NCBI GenBank assembly: GCA_030427885.1
Contig: JAUICM010000004.1
Coordinates: 455,550 to 519,549 of the forward strand
Direction of reading: 5' to 3'
Source of the DNA: Rhodothermia bacterium
GTDB taxonomy: Bacteria; Bacteroidota; Rhodothermia; Balneolales; Balneolaceae
Length of the DNA stretch: 64,000 nt
Numbering within the stretch: position 1 is the first letter of the stretch; every line of letters begins with the position of its first letter. Shown here piece after piece: positions 9,234 through 19,600 of this stretch. The notes below the pieces were generated by a model. The model was not told the origin of the DNA, ran no database searches, and saw only the letters and a program-made list of their open reading frames with translations. A program made the translations under genes and the position numbers.

Positions 9234-10532
9234 TCAATATTTTTCGAGGATGATGGCATGTCCCTGCCCTCCGGCTGCACAAGCGGTGACCAAAGCATAT
9301 TTTCCATCTTCACGGATCAGTCGGTTAGCAGCAGTGGTTACTAGTCTTACACCGGTTGCTCCGAAGGGGTGACCAAGCGAAAGCGATCCTCCCAGGGTGT
9401 TCAGTTTATCCATTGGTATCAAGCCGACTTTGGTATCCCGATTCAGCGAGTTCTTTGCAAAGTCGTTAGAATCCAGTGCATTCAGAACAGAAAGAACCTG
9501 TCCGGCAAAGGCTTCGTGTAACTCAAAAACATCGATATCTGAAAGTGAAAGTCCCATGGCATCCAATACTTTAGGAGTGGCGTAAGCCGGACCTAGCAAT
9601 AGTTCATCCCCCGGATCCTGAGATACAAAATTATATTCCTGAAGATATGCTTTAGGTTTGAGTCCAAGATTAAGCGCGGTTTGCTCTTCCATGATAAAAG
9701 AAGCCGAAGCACCATCCGTCAGAAAAGAAGCATTCCCTGCAGTAATAGTTCCGTGAGGTTTGATGAAGGCCGGTCGCAGCCTGGCAAGCTTTTCCAGAGA
9801 GGTATCCTCGCGAAAGCCGTTGTCATGTTCTACCACCTCGAACTTCGGAGGAACTTTAGCGGGAATCAATTCCTGATCCAGTAGTCCTTCCCTGGTTGCT
9901 TTGGCAGCAAGGTGGTGAGAACGCATAGCATATTCATCCTGATCTTCGCGAGAAACTCCGAATCGGGCAGCCATCCGGTCAGCACTTTGTCCCATGGTCT
10001 CACCGGTAGAAAACTCTGCAATGGCCGGCAACTCCGGAAGAAGGTCTTTGAATCCAAGCCCTTTCAGGAATTTCAGAAAATCGAGGGGCGATTTATATTT
10101 TCTGGCAGCCAGTACTTTTTGCCGGAATTTCTTTTTGAACCGCACCGGAATATCCGACATGGTTTCAGTTCCTCCGGCCAGTATGATCTTAGCCTGACCA
10201 GAACGGATCAGATCTACGCCGCTGGCGATCGCCTGATTGGAAGAGATACATGCCATGGTCGTTGTGAACGCCGGTACTGTATTGGGAATGCCAGCTCCCA
10301 GGGCACTTTCGCGGGCTACATTACTGGTCTTGACCTCCTGGATCACCGTACCCATGATCACGCGGTCAATAGTTTCAGGATCAACATTGTTTCTGGCGAC
10401 CAGTCCCTGGATCGCCATGCGCCCCAGGTCGTATGCCATAAGGTTATTGTACTCAGTTCCAGAGCGTAAAAAAGGAATTCGGCAACCGTCCACTAAAACG
10501 GCATTGAAGGGGTATTTTGACTCTTTTTCCAT
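9234..10532 (-). CDS. Acetyl-CoA C-acyltransferase (thiolase)
   Basis: A FadI/FadA-type thiolase performing the last step of beta-oxidation. It contains the nucleophilic cysteine in [15 protein letters not shown] (C95 in this numbering), [16 protein letters not shown] [12 protein letters not shown], the [11 protein letters not shown] histidine motif and [11 protein letters not shown] near the C-terminus. I place the start at the ATG at 10532 (MEKESKYPF, 432 residues). The frame extends upstream to 10577, but that extension lies over a palindromic operator-like sequence and has no family match. Its partner fadJ-like gene follows on the same strand. Confidence 0.93.
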   Translation of the reverse strand: MEKESKYPFNAVLVDGCRIPFLRSGTEYNNLMAYDLGRMAIQGLVARNNVDPETIDRVIMGTVIQEVKTSNVARESALGAGIPNTVPAFTTTMACISSNQAIASGVDLIRSGQAKIILAGGTETMSDIPVRFKKKFRQKVLAARKYKSPLDFLKFLKGLGFKDLLPELPAIAEFSTGETMGQSADRMAARFGVSREDQDEYAMRSHHLAAKATREGLLDQELIPAKVPPKFEVVEHDNGFREDTSLEKLARLRPAFIKPHGTITAGNASFLTDGASASFIMEEQTALNLGLKPKAYLQEYNFVSQDPGDELLLGPAYATPKVLDAMGLSLSDIDVFELHEAFAGQVLSVLNALDSNDFAKNSLNRDTKVGLIPMDKLNTLGGSLSLGHPFGATGVRLVTTAANRLIREDGKYALVTACAAGGQGHAIILEKY

Positions 10533-10559
10533 AAATATTGATTTGTGACCGCACTCTAA

Positions 10560-10574
10560 GTTAACAGTGTTAAC
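10560..10574. promoter_or_regulatory. GTTAAC inverted repeat upstream of thiolase gene
   Basis: Two GTTAAC half-sites (10560-10565 and 10569-10574) are separated by AGT, giving a 15-base inverted repeat 28 bases upstream of the preferred thiolase start. The position and symmetry suit an operator for a dimeric regulator of the beta-oxidation genes. No regulator gene is adjacent, so this is inference. Confidence 0.4.
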
Positions 10575-10626
10575 CAATAAATCAATATTTGTTGCGATTT
10601 TTCTTTTTCTGGATAATAAAACCTCG

Positions 10627-10634
10627 TATATTTG
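10627..10634 (+). promoter_or_regulatory. Candidate -7 box for tRNA-Val
   Basis: TATATTTG matches the Bacteroidota-type -7 consensus TAnnTTTG and sits 18 bases upstream of the mature tRNA 5' end, a reasonable distance. No clear TTTG -33 box is found at the usual spacing. Confidence 0.5.
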
Positions 10635-10651
10635 TCGCCCTTCAACAGAGC

Positions 10652-10726
10652 GGGCGATTAGCTCAGTTGGTTCAGAGCACCTCGTTTACACCGAGGGGGT
10701 CGGGGGTTCGAGTCCCTCATCGCCCA
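10652..10726 (+). tRNA. tRNA-Val (anticodon TAC)
   Basis: A full cloverleaf can be drawn. The acceptor stem is GGGCGAT (10652-10658) with ATCGCCC (10719-10725), with discriminator A at 10726. The D arm begins GCTC at 10661. The anticodon stem CCTCG/CGAGG encloses the loop TTTACAC, giving anticodon TAC at 10687-10689. The T arm contains GGTTCGAGTCC. CCA is not encoded. Open frames crossing this region are artefacts. Confidence 0.97.
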
Positions 10727-10732
10727 CTTTTC

Positions 10733-10761
10733 AAAGCCATCCATACGGGTGGCTTTTTTTG
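10733..10761 (+). terminator. Rho-independent terminator after tRNA-Val
   Basis: AAAGCCATCC and GGGTGGCTTT form a stem around ATAC, followed by a T run, immediately after the tRNA. Confidence 0.85.
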
Positions 10762-10969
10762 TTTGTACCTGTCACTTTGATTACCACCCTTACTATTCGA
10801 TTATTAGATCATATTTCTATTCTAATAATGCTTATCAGAAACGACATTTATAATTATTTAAAAATTTTAATTAATTATTTGGTTAGTTTATATAAAAATA
10901 TTCTAATCCCATTTATAAATATTCTATTCATTATTTCTTTAGATTATTATTAAAAAGTAAGTACTAGTT
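10762..10969 (+). other. AT-rich non-coding leader
   Basis: About 200 bases between the tRNA terminator and the small gene at 10970 are strikingly AT-rich, with long runs of A and T (for example around 10850-10950), unlike neighbouring DNA. No gene or clear hairpin is visible. It probably contains the promoter of the downstream small gene and perhaps of egtB. Confidence 0.6.
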
Positions 10970-11221
10970 ATGGATATTAAGTTCGTAAAGCGTTCCACCG
11001 TGAAGGCATCCAAAAAAAGGTCATCAAAGTTCAGGCCACTGCTTGAAGCTATCGAAAAGCTAAAACCAGGTGGTCAGGCTATAGAGGTTTCATATACAAG
11101 CGAAAAAAGTATTAATTCCATGAGAACGGCGGTGTATCAGTTCTGCCGTCAGAAGGATTTTTCGGTTAAAAGCCGAAGAGACAGCGAGAATAAAAAGATC
11201 TTTTTCTACCGGGATAAATAA
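10970..11221 (+). CDS. Small basic protein of unknown function
   Basis: An 83-residue protein, not recognised. The first 25 residues are strongly basic (KRSTVKASKKRSSKFR). A segment beginning LLEAIEKLKPGGQAIEVSY is followed by SINSMRTAVYQFCRQKDF and a charged tail (SRRDSENKKIFFYRDK). The MRTAVYQFCRQ stretch could be a recognition-type helix, so nucleic-acid binding is possible but unproven. Its ATG follows an AT-rich leader; the codon pattern and clean ATG-to-stop frame support a real gene. It lies 78 bases upstream of egtB on the same strand. Confidence 0.65.
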   Translation: MDIKFVKRSTVKASKKRSSKFRPLLEAIEKLKPGGQAIEVSYTSEKSINSMRTAVYQFCRQKDFSVKSRRDSENKKIFFYRDK

Positions 11222-11299
11222 GTTTTATCCGTTTAGTTTTATTCCTAAAAGGGGTTCGGTACATTAGAGGAGTTATTTTTAAAGCTCATAATTGCGGCT

Positions 11300-12580
11300 A
11301 TGAATTCCTCACAAAATATTGTCGAATCCGATCGTTTGTCAAAAGCTCACCTGCTTGAACAATTCAGGAAGATCCGGTCTTTTACTCATCAGATTACAGA
11401 TCCCCTGGAGGTAGAGGATTTTGTGATTCAGCCCATGGAAAATGCCAGTCCGGCAAAGTGGCATCTGGCGCATACCAGCTGGTTCTTCGAGACTTTTGTA
11501 CTTGGCAAGTTTCTGCCGGATTTTGAAAGCCTGCATCCTCAGTATGCGTATTTTTTCAATTCCTATTATTTGCAGACAGGAGTTCCTTTTACCCGGGCTA
11601 AGAGGGGATTGCTTTCGCGCCCAACGGTAAAAGAAGTGTTTGAATATCGCGCTTATGTGAACGAGCAAATGGAGGCGTTCATTCAAAACACAGATGAGCA
11701 TACCTGGAAGGAAGCTGCTTCTGTGGTGGAGATTGGAAACCATCATGAGCAACAACATCAGGAACTGATCCTGACCGACCTGAAATATCTGTTTGCTCAG
11801 AATCCCTTATTACCGGAATACCTGAATGTAGAAGTTGAATACTCTGAAAAGATAGCAGATCTGAATTGGGTGGCATTTGAACAAGGATTGGTAGAAGTGG
11901 GAAGCAAAGGAGATGAATTTACCTATGATAATGAGCACCCCCATCACCGAACTTTTGTACAGGATTTCGAACTATCAGATCGCCTTATTACCAATGCCGA
12001 ATATCTTGAATTCATGAAAGCCGGTGGATATGAACGATCGGAATACTGGCTGGATGAAGGATGGTCAACGGTTAAGAAAGAAGAATGGAAAGCACCTTTG
12101 TACTGGTTTGAGCGGGAAGGAAGTTGGTTCAATTATACCTTATCCGGTGCAAGACAGGTAAATCCAGCCGAGCCGGTTACCCATATCAGTTATTTTGAGG
12201 CTGATGCTTTTGCGCGATGGAAAGGGGTTCGGTTGCCAACAGAACAGGAATGGGAATTTGCATCTCAGAATCTGGAGATCAAAGGGAATTTTGTGGAGGA
12301 TCAGGCTTTTCATCCGGTGCCTTTGAAAGAAAAAGAAGCGGGTATCAAACAGATGTTTGGAGATGTATGGGAGTGGACCATGAGCAGCTATGCGCCATAT
12401 CCCGGTTATAAGCCACTTCCCGGGGCATTGGGGGAGTACAATGGTAAATTCATGGCTAATCAGTATGTATTAAGGGGAGGTTCCTGTGCTACATCAAATT
12501 CGCATATAAGAAGAACTTACCGGAACTTCTTTCCCTCTAATGCACGTTGGCAGTTTAGTGGATTAAGATTAGCCAGATAA
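11300..12580 (+). CDS. egtB: Ergothioneine biosynthesis sulfoxide synthase EgtB
   Basis: A non-haem iron enzyme joining a thiol (gamma-Glu-Cys or cysteine) to hercynine with O2 to form the sulfoxide intermediate of ergothioneine. The N-terminal DinB-like domain carries the expected iron ligands H58 (WHLAHTSWFFE) and H149/H153 (HEQQHQE). The C-terminal FGE-sulfatase-like domain (about 195-426) has VRLPTEQEWEFA, GDVWEWTMSSY, YVLRGGSCAT and WQFSGLRLAR. The 426-residue length is normal. It is followed 10 bases later by egtD. No egtA or egtC is adjacent, and I cannot tell which thiol donor is used. Confidence 0.95.
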   Translation: MNSSQNIVESDRLSKAHLLEQFRKIRSFTHQITDPLEVEDFVIQPMENASPAKWHLAHTSWFFETFVLGKFLPDFESLHPQYAYFFNSYYLQTGVPFTRAKRGLLSRPTVKEVFEYRAYVNEQMEAFIQNTDEHTWKEAASVVEIGNHHEQQHQELILTDLKYLFAQNPLLPEYLNVEVEYSEKIADLNWVAFEQGLVEVGSKGDEFTYDNEHPHHRTFVQDFELSDRLITNAEYLEFMKAGGYERSEYWLDEGWSTVKKEEWKAPLYWFEREGSWFNYTLSGARQVNPAEPVTHISYFEADAFARWKGVRLPTEQEWEFASQNLEIKGNFVEDQAFHPVPLKEKEAGIKQMFGDVWEWTMSSYAPYPGYKPLPGALGEYNGKFMANQYVLRGGSCATSNSHIRRTYRNFFPSNARWQFSGLRLAR

Positions 12581-12590
12581 ATATTAATCA

Positions 12591-13538
12591 TTGACCGACC
12601 TGAATACAGATAAAAAGAGAGCGATGCTCACAGAAGTGTTAGAGGGATTACGCTCGCGGCAAAAATTTCTACCCAGCAAGTATTTCTATGATAAAGAAGG
12701 TTCCAGGCTTTTTGATGAGATAACCCGTCTCGATGAATATTATCCTACGCGAACAGAGCGCTCGATCCTGGAATCCAATCTGGAGGATATCTCAGATCAT
12801 CTTGGGGAGAAAATAATGCTTATTGAACCGGGAAGCGGGAGTAGTGAGAAGACAAGGATACTGCTGGATGAATTGAGTTCTATTTGCTGTTATATGCCGA
12901 TCGATATTTCCGGGGAGTATTTACAGAAAGTAGCTGTACAATTAAGGCGTGATTATCCTGAAATCACTATCGAACCTGTTGTTGCAGATTATACCCATGC
13001 AATAGAATTACCCAAAATTCATAACTCAGCCAGAAAGATCGTTTTTTTTCCGGGATCAACCATTGGAAATTTTGAACCGGATACTGCAATGAGGTTTTTT
13101 AAGGTGATCCGGGGTCTGACAGGGAATGGGGGTGGTTTGCTGATCGGTGTGGACCTGAAAAAGGATCTTAATATTCTGCTGAATGCATATAATGATTCAA
13201 AAGGGATCACGGCAGCATTTAATAAAAATATGCTCACTCATATAAACCGTGAGATCGGGTCTGATTTCGAGCCCGGTTATTTTGATCACTCAGCGATATG
13301 GAATGAAGATAAAGGCAGGATCGAAATGCACCTGATCGCCAACCGATCTCATACGATAACTGTAGAAGGAGAGAGTTTCACTATTGAGGAGAGTGAAAGC
13401 ATTCACACTGAAAATTCCTATAAATACTCACTCTCTGATTTCAGTGATTTGGTGTCTCCATGGTTTGGTGTCAGAAAGGTGTGGACCGATCCAAAAAAAT
13501 ATTTCAGCCTCCAATATCTGAGTCCAAAGCCCCAATAG
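12591..13538 (+). CDS. egtD: L-histidine N-alpha-methyltransferase EgtD
   Basis: A SAM-dependent enzyme that trimethylates histidine to hercynine, the first step of ergothioneine synthesis. Diagnostic segments are FDEITRLDEYYPTRTERSIL, LIEPGSGSSEKTR (SAM binding), YMPIDISGEYL and FFPGSTIGNFEP. The 315-residue length matches the family. The TTG start at 12591 lies 10 bases after the egtB stop; an in-frame ATG 30 bases downstream is a less likely alternative. It forms a two-gene operon with egtB. Confidence 0.95.
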   Translation: MTDLNTDKKRAMLTEVLEGLRSRQKFLPSKYFYDKEGSRLFDEITRLDEYYPTRTERSILESNLEDISDHLGEKIMLIEPGSGSSEKTRILLDELSSICCYMPIDISGEYLQKVAVQLRRDYPEITIEPVVADYTHAIELPKIHNSARKIVFFPGSTIGNFEPDTAMRFFKVIRGLTGNGGGLLIGVDLKKDLNILLNAYNDSKGITAAFNKNMLTHINREIGSDFEPGYFDHSAIWNEDKGRIEMHLIANRSHTITVEGESFTIEESESIHTENSYKYSLSDFSDLVSPWFGVRKVWTDPKKYFSLQYLSPKPQ

Positions 13539-13649
13539 AGCAATAAATTACCCTGATCAGGGTATCGAAAGTCCGGTAAATAACCCGTTTTATTAGTACG
13601 CATCCGTCAAAAGGTGCAGAAGTAGTCTATTAATTTATCGGGGTATACA

Positions 13650-16600
13650 ATGAAAAACGCAGTACGGGCTTTTTTCGGGGTCCTTTTTGTTTTGATCATA
13701 ACAGGTATCAATGTACAGGCGCAGGAAGTAACCGGCCAGGATACATTACACAGAATTGATTACCAGTGGGAGTTTTACGACTTCACCGCTGGAACAGCTT
13801 TTTCAATTTCAGATACAGCAACATACGATGCAGATATTCGGGGCAGCAGTAACGAAGGAGTGAATTTCGGGAAAGAATTCTCTGCTGCAGTATTGGATGA
13901 TCGTATTATGCGGCTGAGTGAATCGGGGGATATAGATACGGTTAGTTCCGTTCCAAGCTATACCGGTTCTTCGCCGTGGGTAAGCACCAGTTGGGAAACC
14001 ACCAATTATCAACCGATCACACCGGGTGAGCTTTGGGTGGTCTACACAAGGGAAGGATTGTATGTAGTGATAGAGATCGTTTCTCTGCCAGACGGTAACT
14101 TCGGAAACAGCCTGGTTTTCAAGTACAAATACATGAGTGAAGGAGGAACAAGCTTCCCAAACGCTGGTACTGTTGCAGATCAGGTTACAGGCTCAACTAC
14201 GGTATCATCCGGAACCGGATTTGATTTTTCGAGAGAAGAAGTTGGTGATAACGCGGATGCGGGTGATTATCAGTTGGATTTTGCTTTTGTAAGTAATGAG
14301 GGAGTCAATTTCGGAAATGAGGGAAGTAGTTCTTTATCGGCCACCGGAAGAAGATTCTTACTTCTTGGAACCGGAAATATTGATACGGTTTCAACAGTAC
14401 CTGAAAGAACAGATTCAGATCCCTGGAAAGTGGTGTCATATGATGCTACCGGTTATCAGCCGATTTCAGTAGGTCAGCTTTGGGCGGTGTATACCCGTGA
14501 AGGTCATTATGCAGTTATGGAGATAACAGACCTTCCCGGAGGAGACTTCGGAAGCAGTTTTAGTTTCGATTATAAATATCAGCCAAACGGAACTAACAGT
14601 TTTGATGCAACAGAAACGGAAGAACCTTCAAGTCCAGAAATTCAGACAAGCGGGGTGGTAGTGGAAGAAGGCTTTACTTTCACAAATGTGAATGCATCTT
14701 CTAAAACAGCGGCAACCGCAACATATACCGTTACGGGACTCAATCTGGAAGGGGATATTGAACTCGAAGCAATTGCTCTTGAAGGAACATATCCCGGGTT
14801 TGATCTCTCTCTGAATGGGACCGTTTTTTCAGGTGATGTAACTATCTCTCAGAGTGATGCATCTGATAAACAGGTAACAGTGAGAGCAATTGTACCGGCT
14901 AACAACGGCAGAACGTACGAAGGTAAGATCGTTCACAGCACAACTAACGGAGACACTGTTGAAATCCCGGTATCAGTAACTGAGCTCTATGAAGTGGCTT
15001 CCATTACACTGGAGGGACCTTCCGTGGACTCAACTATTTTTGTAGGAGATTCTGTTTCGATCAACTGGACAGTGAGTAACCTTATCAATGAGTCGCTTAC
15101 CATTGAATACAGCCTTGATGAGTTTAACTGGACAGAGCTGGATTCCAAAAGCAGCGGATTGGGTTCTTACACTTTTGATACTTCGGAATTACCAGCTGGT
15201 ACTTATTATGTACGTATTTCTGCTGAAGAATTACCAACGCCAGTATCTTCAAATACCATTAGTATAAGCATTGAAAATGAGCCACAAGAGCAAAGTGAAG
15301 GTACCATCACCATAAGTAATGGAGCAGGCTTCGATTTTTCTACAGGTTCATTAGGAGATAATGAAGACGAAACAGGGTATGAGCTCGACTTTGCATTTGT
15401 AAGCAATGAGGGTGTCAATTTCGGTAATGAAAGTAGCAGCTCTTTATCATCAACAGGAAGAAGGTTCTATTTGATGGGAACTGGTAAAGTCGATTCGGTT
15501 ACCTCCGTTCCTGAACGCACAGACGCAGAGCCATGGAAAGTGGTTTCATACGATGCTACCGGCTACCAGCCGATTTCAGTAGGTCAGCTTTGGGCAGTGT
15601 ATACCCGGGAAGGTGATTATGCAGTAATGGAAATCACAGACCTTCCGGGTGGAAATTTTGGGAGTTCGTTTACTTTCAAGTATAAGTATCAACCGAATGG
15701 AACCCGCTTCTTCGATGGTACAGAAGTTGAGGAGGAAGAACCGGATCCGGTATATACCTTATCTGTACTTTCAGGGAATAACCAGACGGTAGGTCTGGAA
15801 AAGATCACACCAGAGTCATTGTTTGTAAAGCTGGTGGATCAGGACGACCTCGCCGTTACAGGGGAAGAAGTTCAATTTGAATTTACTCAGGTGCCTTCCG
15901 GGGCTATGAATTACGGCGGTATCACCAACGGACAAACTACTAATGTAAATGGTGAAGTTGGTACTTCCGTAAAAGTCGGAGATGTTAAAGGAGAGTATAT
16001 CGTGAAAGCGAGTCTGGTCTCAGACACCACTAAAAAAGTATTCTTCACTATTAATGGGTTCACGCTGAAACCACCGGCAGCACAATTGTCAGCAGGTGCA
16101 GGGTTCAATAAATTATACCTCATTGCTGCGGACAGCGCGGTGTCTTATAATATATATCGTTCGGTTGGGGATGATAATCCAGCCTCATCCACCTTCCTGG
16201 ATTCAACCACATCACTTACCTACTCCGATTATGATGTAACAAGCGGACAAACCTATTTCTACTGGCTGAAGTCTGTTGATGCTGATGGTAATGAGAGTGA
16301 GACATCCTATGGTCCTTTAACCGGAACACCAACCGACCCGCCAGCTCAGATCCTTGGTGAGGCAACTATCGGACTAAATGAAGGATTTGAATTTTCCACC
16401 GATTCGGTAGGCGGAAAAGAAGACGCCCCTGGATACATAGTGGATCTGGTTTATGTAACCAATGAAGGAACCAATTTTGGGAATGAGGGAAGTACTTCGC
16501 TGAACTCAACCGGAAGACGATTTAAACTGCTGGGTGAAGGTTCCATCGATACTGTGACTTCTGTTCCGCAACGAACGGATGCTTCACCATGGATCACGGT

Positions 16601-19600
16601 CACCTGGGACTGGCCGGATGGGACACAAGGAGCTCCTATATCTGTAGGTCAGCTTTGGGGAGTGTTTACCAGAGAAGGTCACTACGGGGTGATGGAGATC
16701 ACACATGTGAACAGTGGTTCAAATGAATTCACTTTCAAATATAAATATCAGCCAAGCGGATCCCGCTTCTTCGAAGAAACAGAATCAGAAGAACCTGAGC
16801 CTGTGTACTCTCTCTCAATTGTAAGTGGAAACAACCAGATTGTAAATGAGGGAAGTGTATCTCCTGAGTTGATGGTTGCGAAAGTAACCGACGATTCAAG
16901 CAACGCAGTTAGTGGACAGAATGTACTGTTCGAATTTGTTAGCGTTCCTGATAGTGCAACCGGGTATGGTGGACTGGAAGGAGCCTTGCTAACAGGTGCT
17001 GATGGATTGGCAAAGACTACGGCGAAAGTGGGTAACAAACCAGGCGATTATGTGTTGAAAGCCAGCCTGGTGTCAGATACCACCAAGAAAGTGTTTTTCA
17101 CGCTCACTGTAGAAGTGGATACGGTGTATTCACTGGCGATCTATAACGGTAACAACCAAAGTGTAGAAGTAAATACAACCACTATCGACTTACTCCAGGC
17201 TAAAGTAACGGATCAGTTCGGTAACCCTATATCAGGGCAGGAACTGAAGTTTGAGTTCGTAACCGTGCCAGACAGCGCTACTGGTTTTGGAGATGTGGTC
17301 ACAGGTATTATTACAAACACGAACGGTACTGCTGGTATCAATGCAAAAGTGGGTGACAGACCCGGAACCTATGTGTTGAAAGCCTCATTGGTATCAGACA
17401 CAACTAAGTCGGTTACATTTACGATCAATGCTACAGAACCGGCTGAACAAAGTGAAGGTACTATAACCATAAGCAATGGCGAAGGGTTTGATTTCTCAAC
17501 CGGTTCGCTGGGTGACAATGAAGACGAAACCGGATACATGCTGGACTTCGCCTTCGTCAACAATGAAGGAGTGAACTTTGGAAATGAGGGAAGCAATAGT
17601 ATCACAGAGACCGGAAGACGATTCCTGCTGCTAGGTACCGGAAAAGTGGACTCGGTTTCTTCTGTTCCGGAAAGGTCAGATGCTACTCCATGGATCCATA
17701 CTTCTTATCATGGAACCGGTACAAACGGACTGCCGATCTCGGTTGGACAACTTTGGGCGGTATACACCCGTGAAGGGCATTATGCAGTGATGGAGATCAC
17801 AGATCTGCCAGGCGGAGGGTTCGGCAGCTCATTTTCATTCAAATACAAATATCAGCCAAACGGTACGAGAAATTTTGATGCGACTGAAGTAGAAGAACCG
17901 GAGCCAGAACCTGAATACAGTCTTTCTATCGTAAGTGGCAACAACCAGACCGTTGATAAGAGTGGTATCACTCCGGAATTGATGGTCGCGAAAGTGACAG
18001 ACGATTCAAGTAATGCGGTAAGTGGGCAAAGTGTTCTGTTTGAATTTGTGACCGTTCCGGATGGAGCCTCAGGCTATGGCGGATTGGAAGGAGCACTTCT
18101 GACTGGTGCTGATGGATTGGCAAAGACTACGGCGAAAGTAGGTGACAAACCCGGCGACTATGTGCTGAAAGCCAGCCTTGTTTCGGATACCACTAAGAAA
18201 GTATTCTTTACCCTTACGGTAGAGCCAAAACTTCCGAATTCACTGATAGTGATCAGCGGGAATAACCAATCAGCACTACCAGGTGATACTTTAAATCAAT
18301 TTGAAGTTAAGGTACTCGATGATGCCGGCAACGGACTCGAAAATATCGAGGTGGTTTTTGAAGTGATCGTTAAACCTGAGAATGCGAATAACGACGGATT
18401 GTTTAGTATGGATGGAATTACCATACCTAATGTTCATTCAGGCACAGATGGTATTGCCAAAATGAAGTATAGATTGGGGGATAAACCAGGTGATTACACA
18501 GTTAAAGCGTACCTCGCAGATTATGCAGAAGTAGATTCAGTCATATTCAGTGCGAAAGCAAATAAACTACCCGCTCCTCGAAATTTTGTGGCAACAGGGG
18601 CTCCGGCTTCTGTGAAACTGAGCTGGGATTCTGTTCAGGGTGCGGCGAGTTATAATCTGTACCGCTCTCAGGGGGATGACAATCCAGCCACAGCATCGTT
18701 GCTTAGCAATGTGGCAAGTCACAACTATACCGACAGTCAGGTTGGTATTGATACAGTGTATTATTACTGGATCAAATCCGTAGATGCTTTTGGAAACGAA
18801 GGGGAGTTTTCGGCTGGTCCGGTTGATGCGATCCCGACGGAGATTCCCGAGCCAACTCCGGGTGAAGCAACGATCGTAGCACGAAGTGGGAGTGGATTTT
18901 CAAAAGACTGGGATTACTTCGACTTCTCTAAAGGATATGCCTCAACGGTAGCCGATAGCGGCGATTATCTGGCTGATATCAGAGGTACTTCGAATGAGGG
19001 TGTGAATTTTGGAAACGAAAAAGCCACACAGATCGAAGGTCGCAGAGTGATCTACCTCGAAACAGGAAAACTCGAAGATGTTAAAAGCATACCGGAATGG
19101 ACTAACGAAGCTCCATGGATCAATGTGACCTGGGACTGGCCCAACGGAACCAGTGGTCAGCCGGTAGCAGTAGGTCAGCTTTGGGGAGTGTACACCCGCG
19201 AAGGAAACTATGCCGTCATGGAAATTACGGACGTTCCTGAGGCGTTCGGCGATTCACTTTCTTTCCGCTTCAAATACCAGGAAGGGGGAAGTCCAATCTT
19301 CGAAGGAGAAGTGGGCGAAGAACCCGTACCGGATTCACTTGCGATAGTGTCAGGTGATCAACAAAAAGGGGTTCCCGGTTCTACACTAGCAACACCACTT
19401 AAAGTTCAGCTCTTCGACAGTTCTGGTATGGCTATGAAAGGTGTAACCATCCATTTTGAGATCACAAGTACTCCGGACGGATCAACAGGGGCGGCAATAA
19501 GTGCTGCATCGGTGATAAGTTCTGATTCAGGGTATGCGTCTGTATCGCTCACATTAGGTGACCTCGAAGGAGATTATCTGGTGAATGCTTTGGTTGAAGG

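Noticed and set aside
9912..10469. 185-codon frame antisense to the thiolase gene
   Set aside because: It is a shadow of a conserved enzyme on the other strand and has no domain-like sequence.
10533..10577. N-terminal extension of the thiolase
   Set aside because: It covers an operator-like palindrome and lacks family similarity; the ATG at 10532 gives the usual start.
10567..10953. Open frames across the tRNA-Val region
   Set aside because: They run through a complete tRNA and its terminator into AT-rich DNA and show no protein-like composition.
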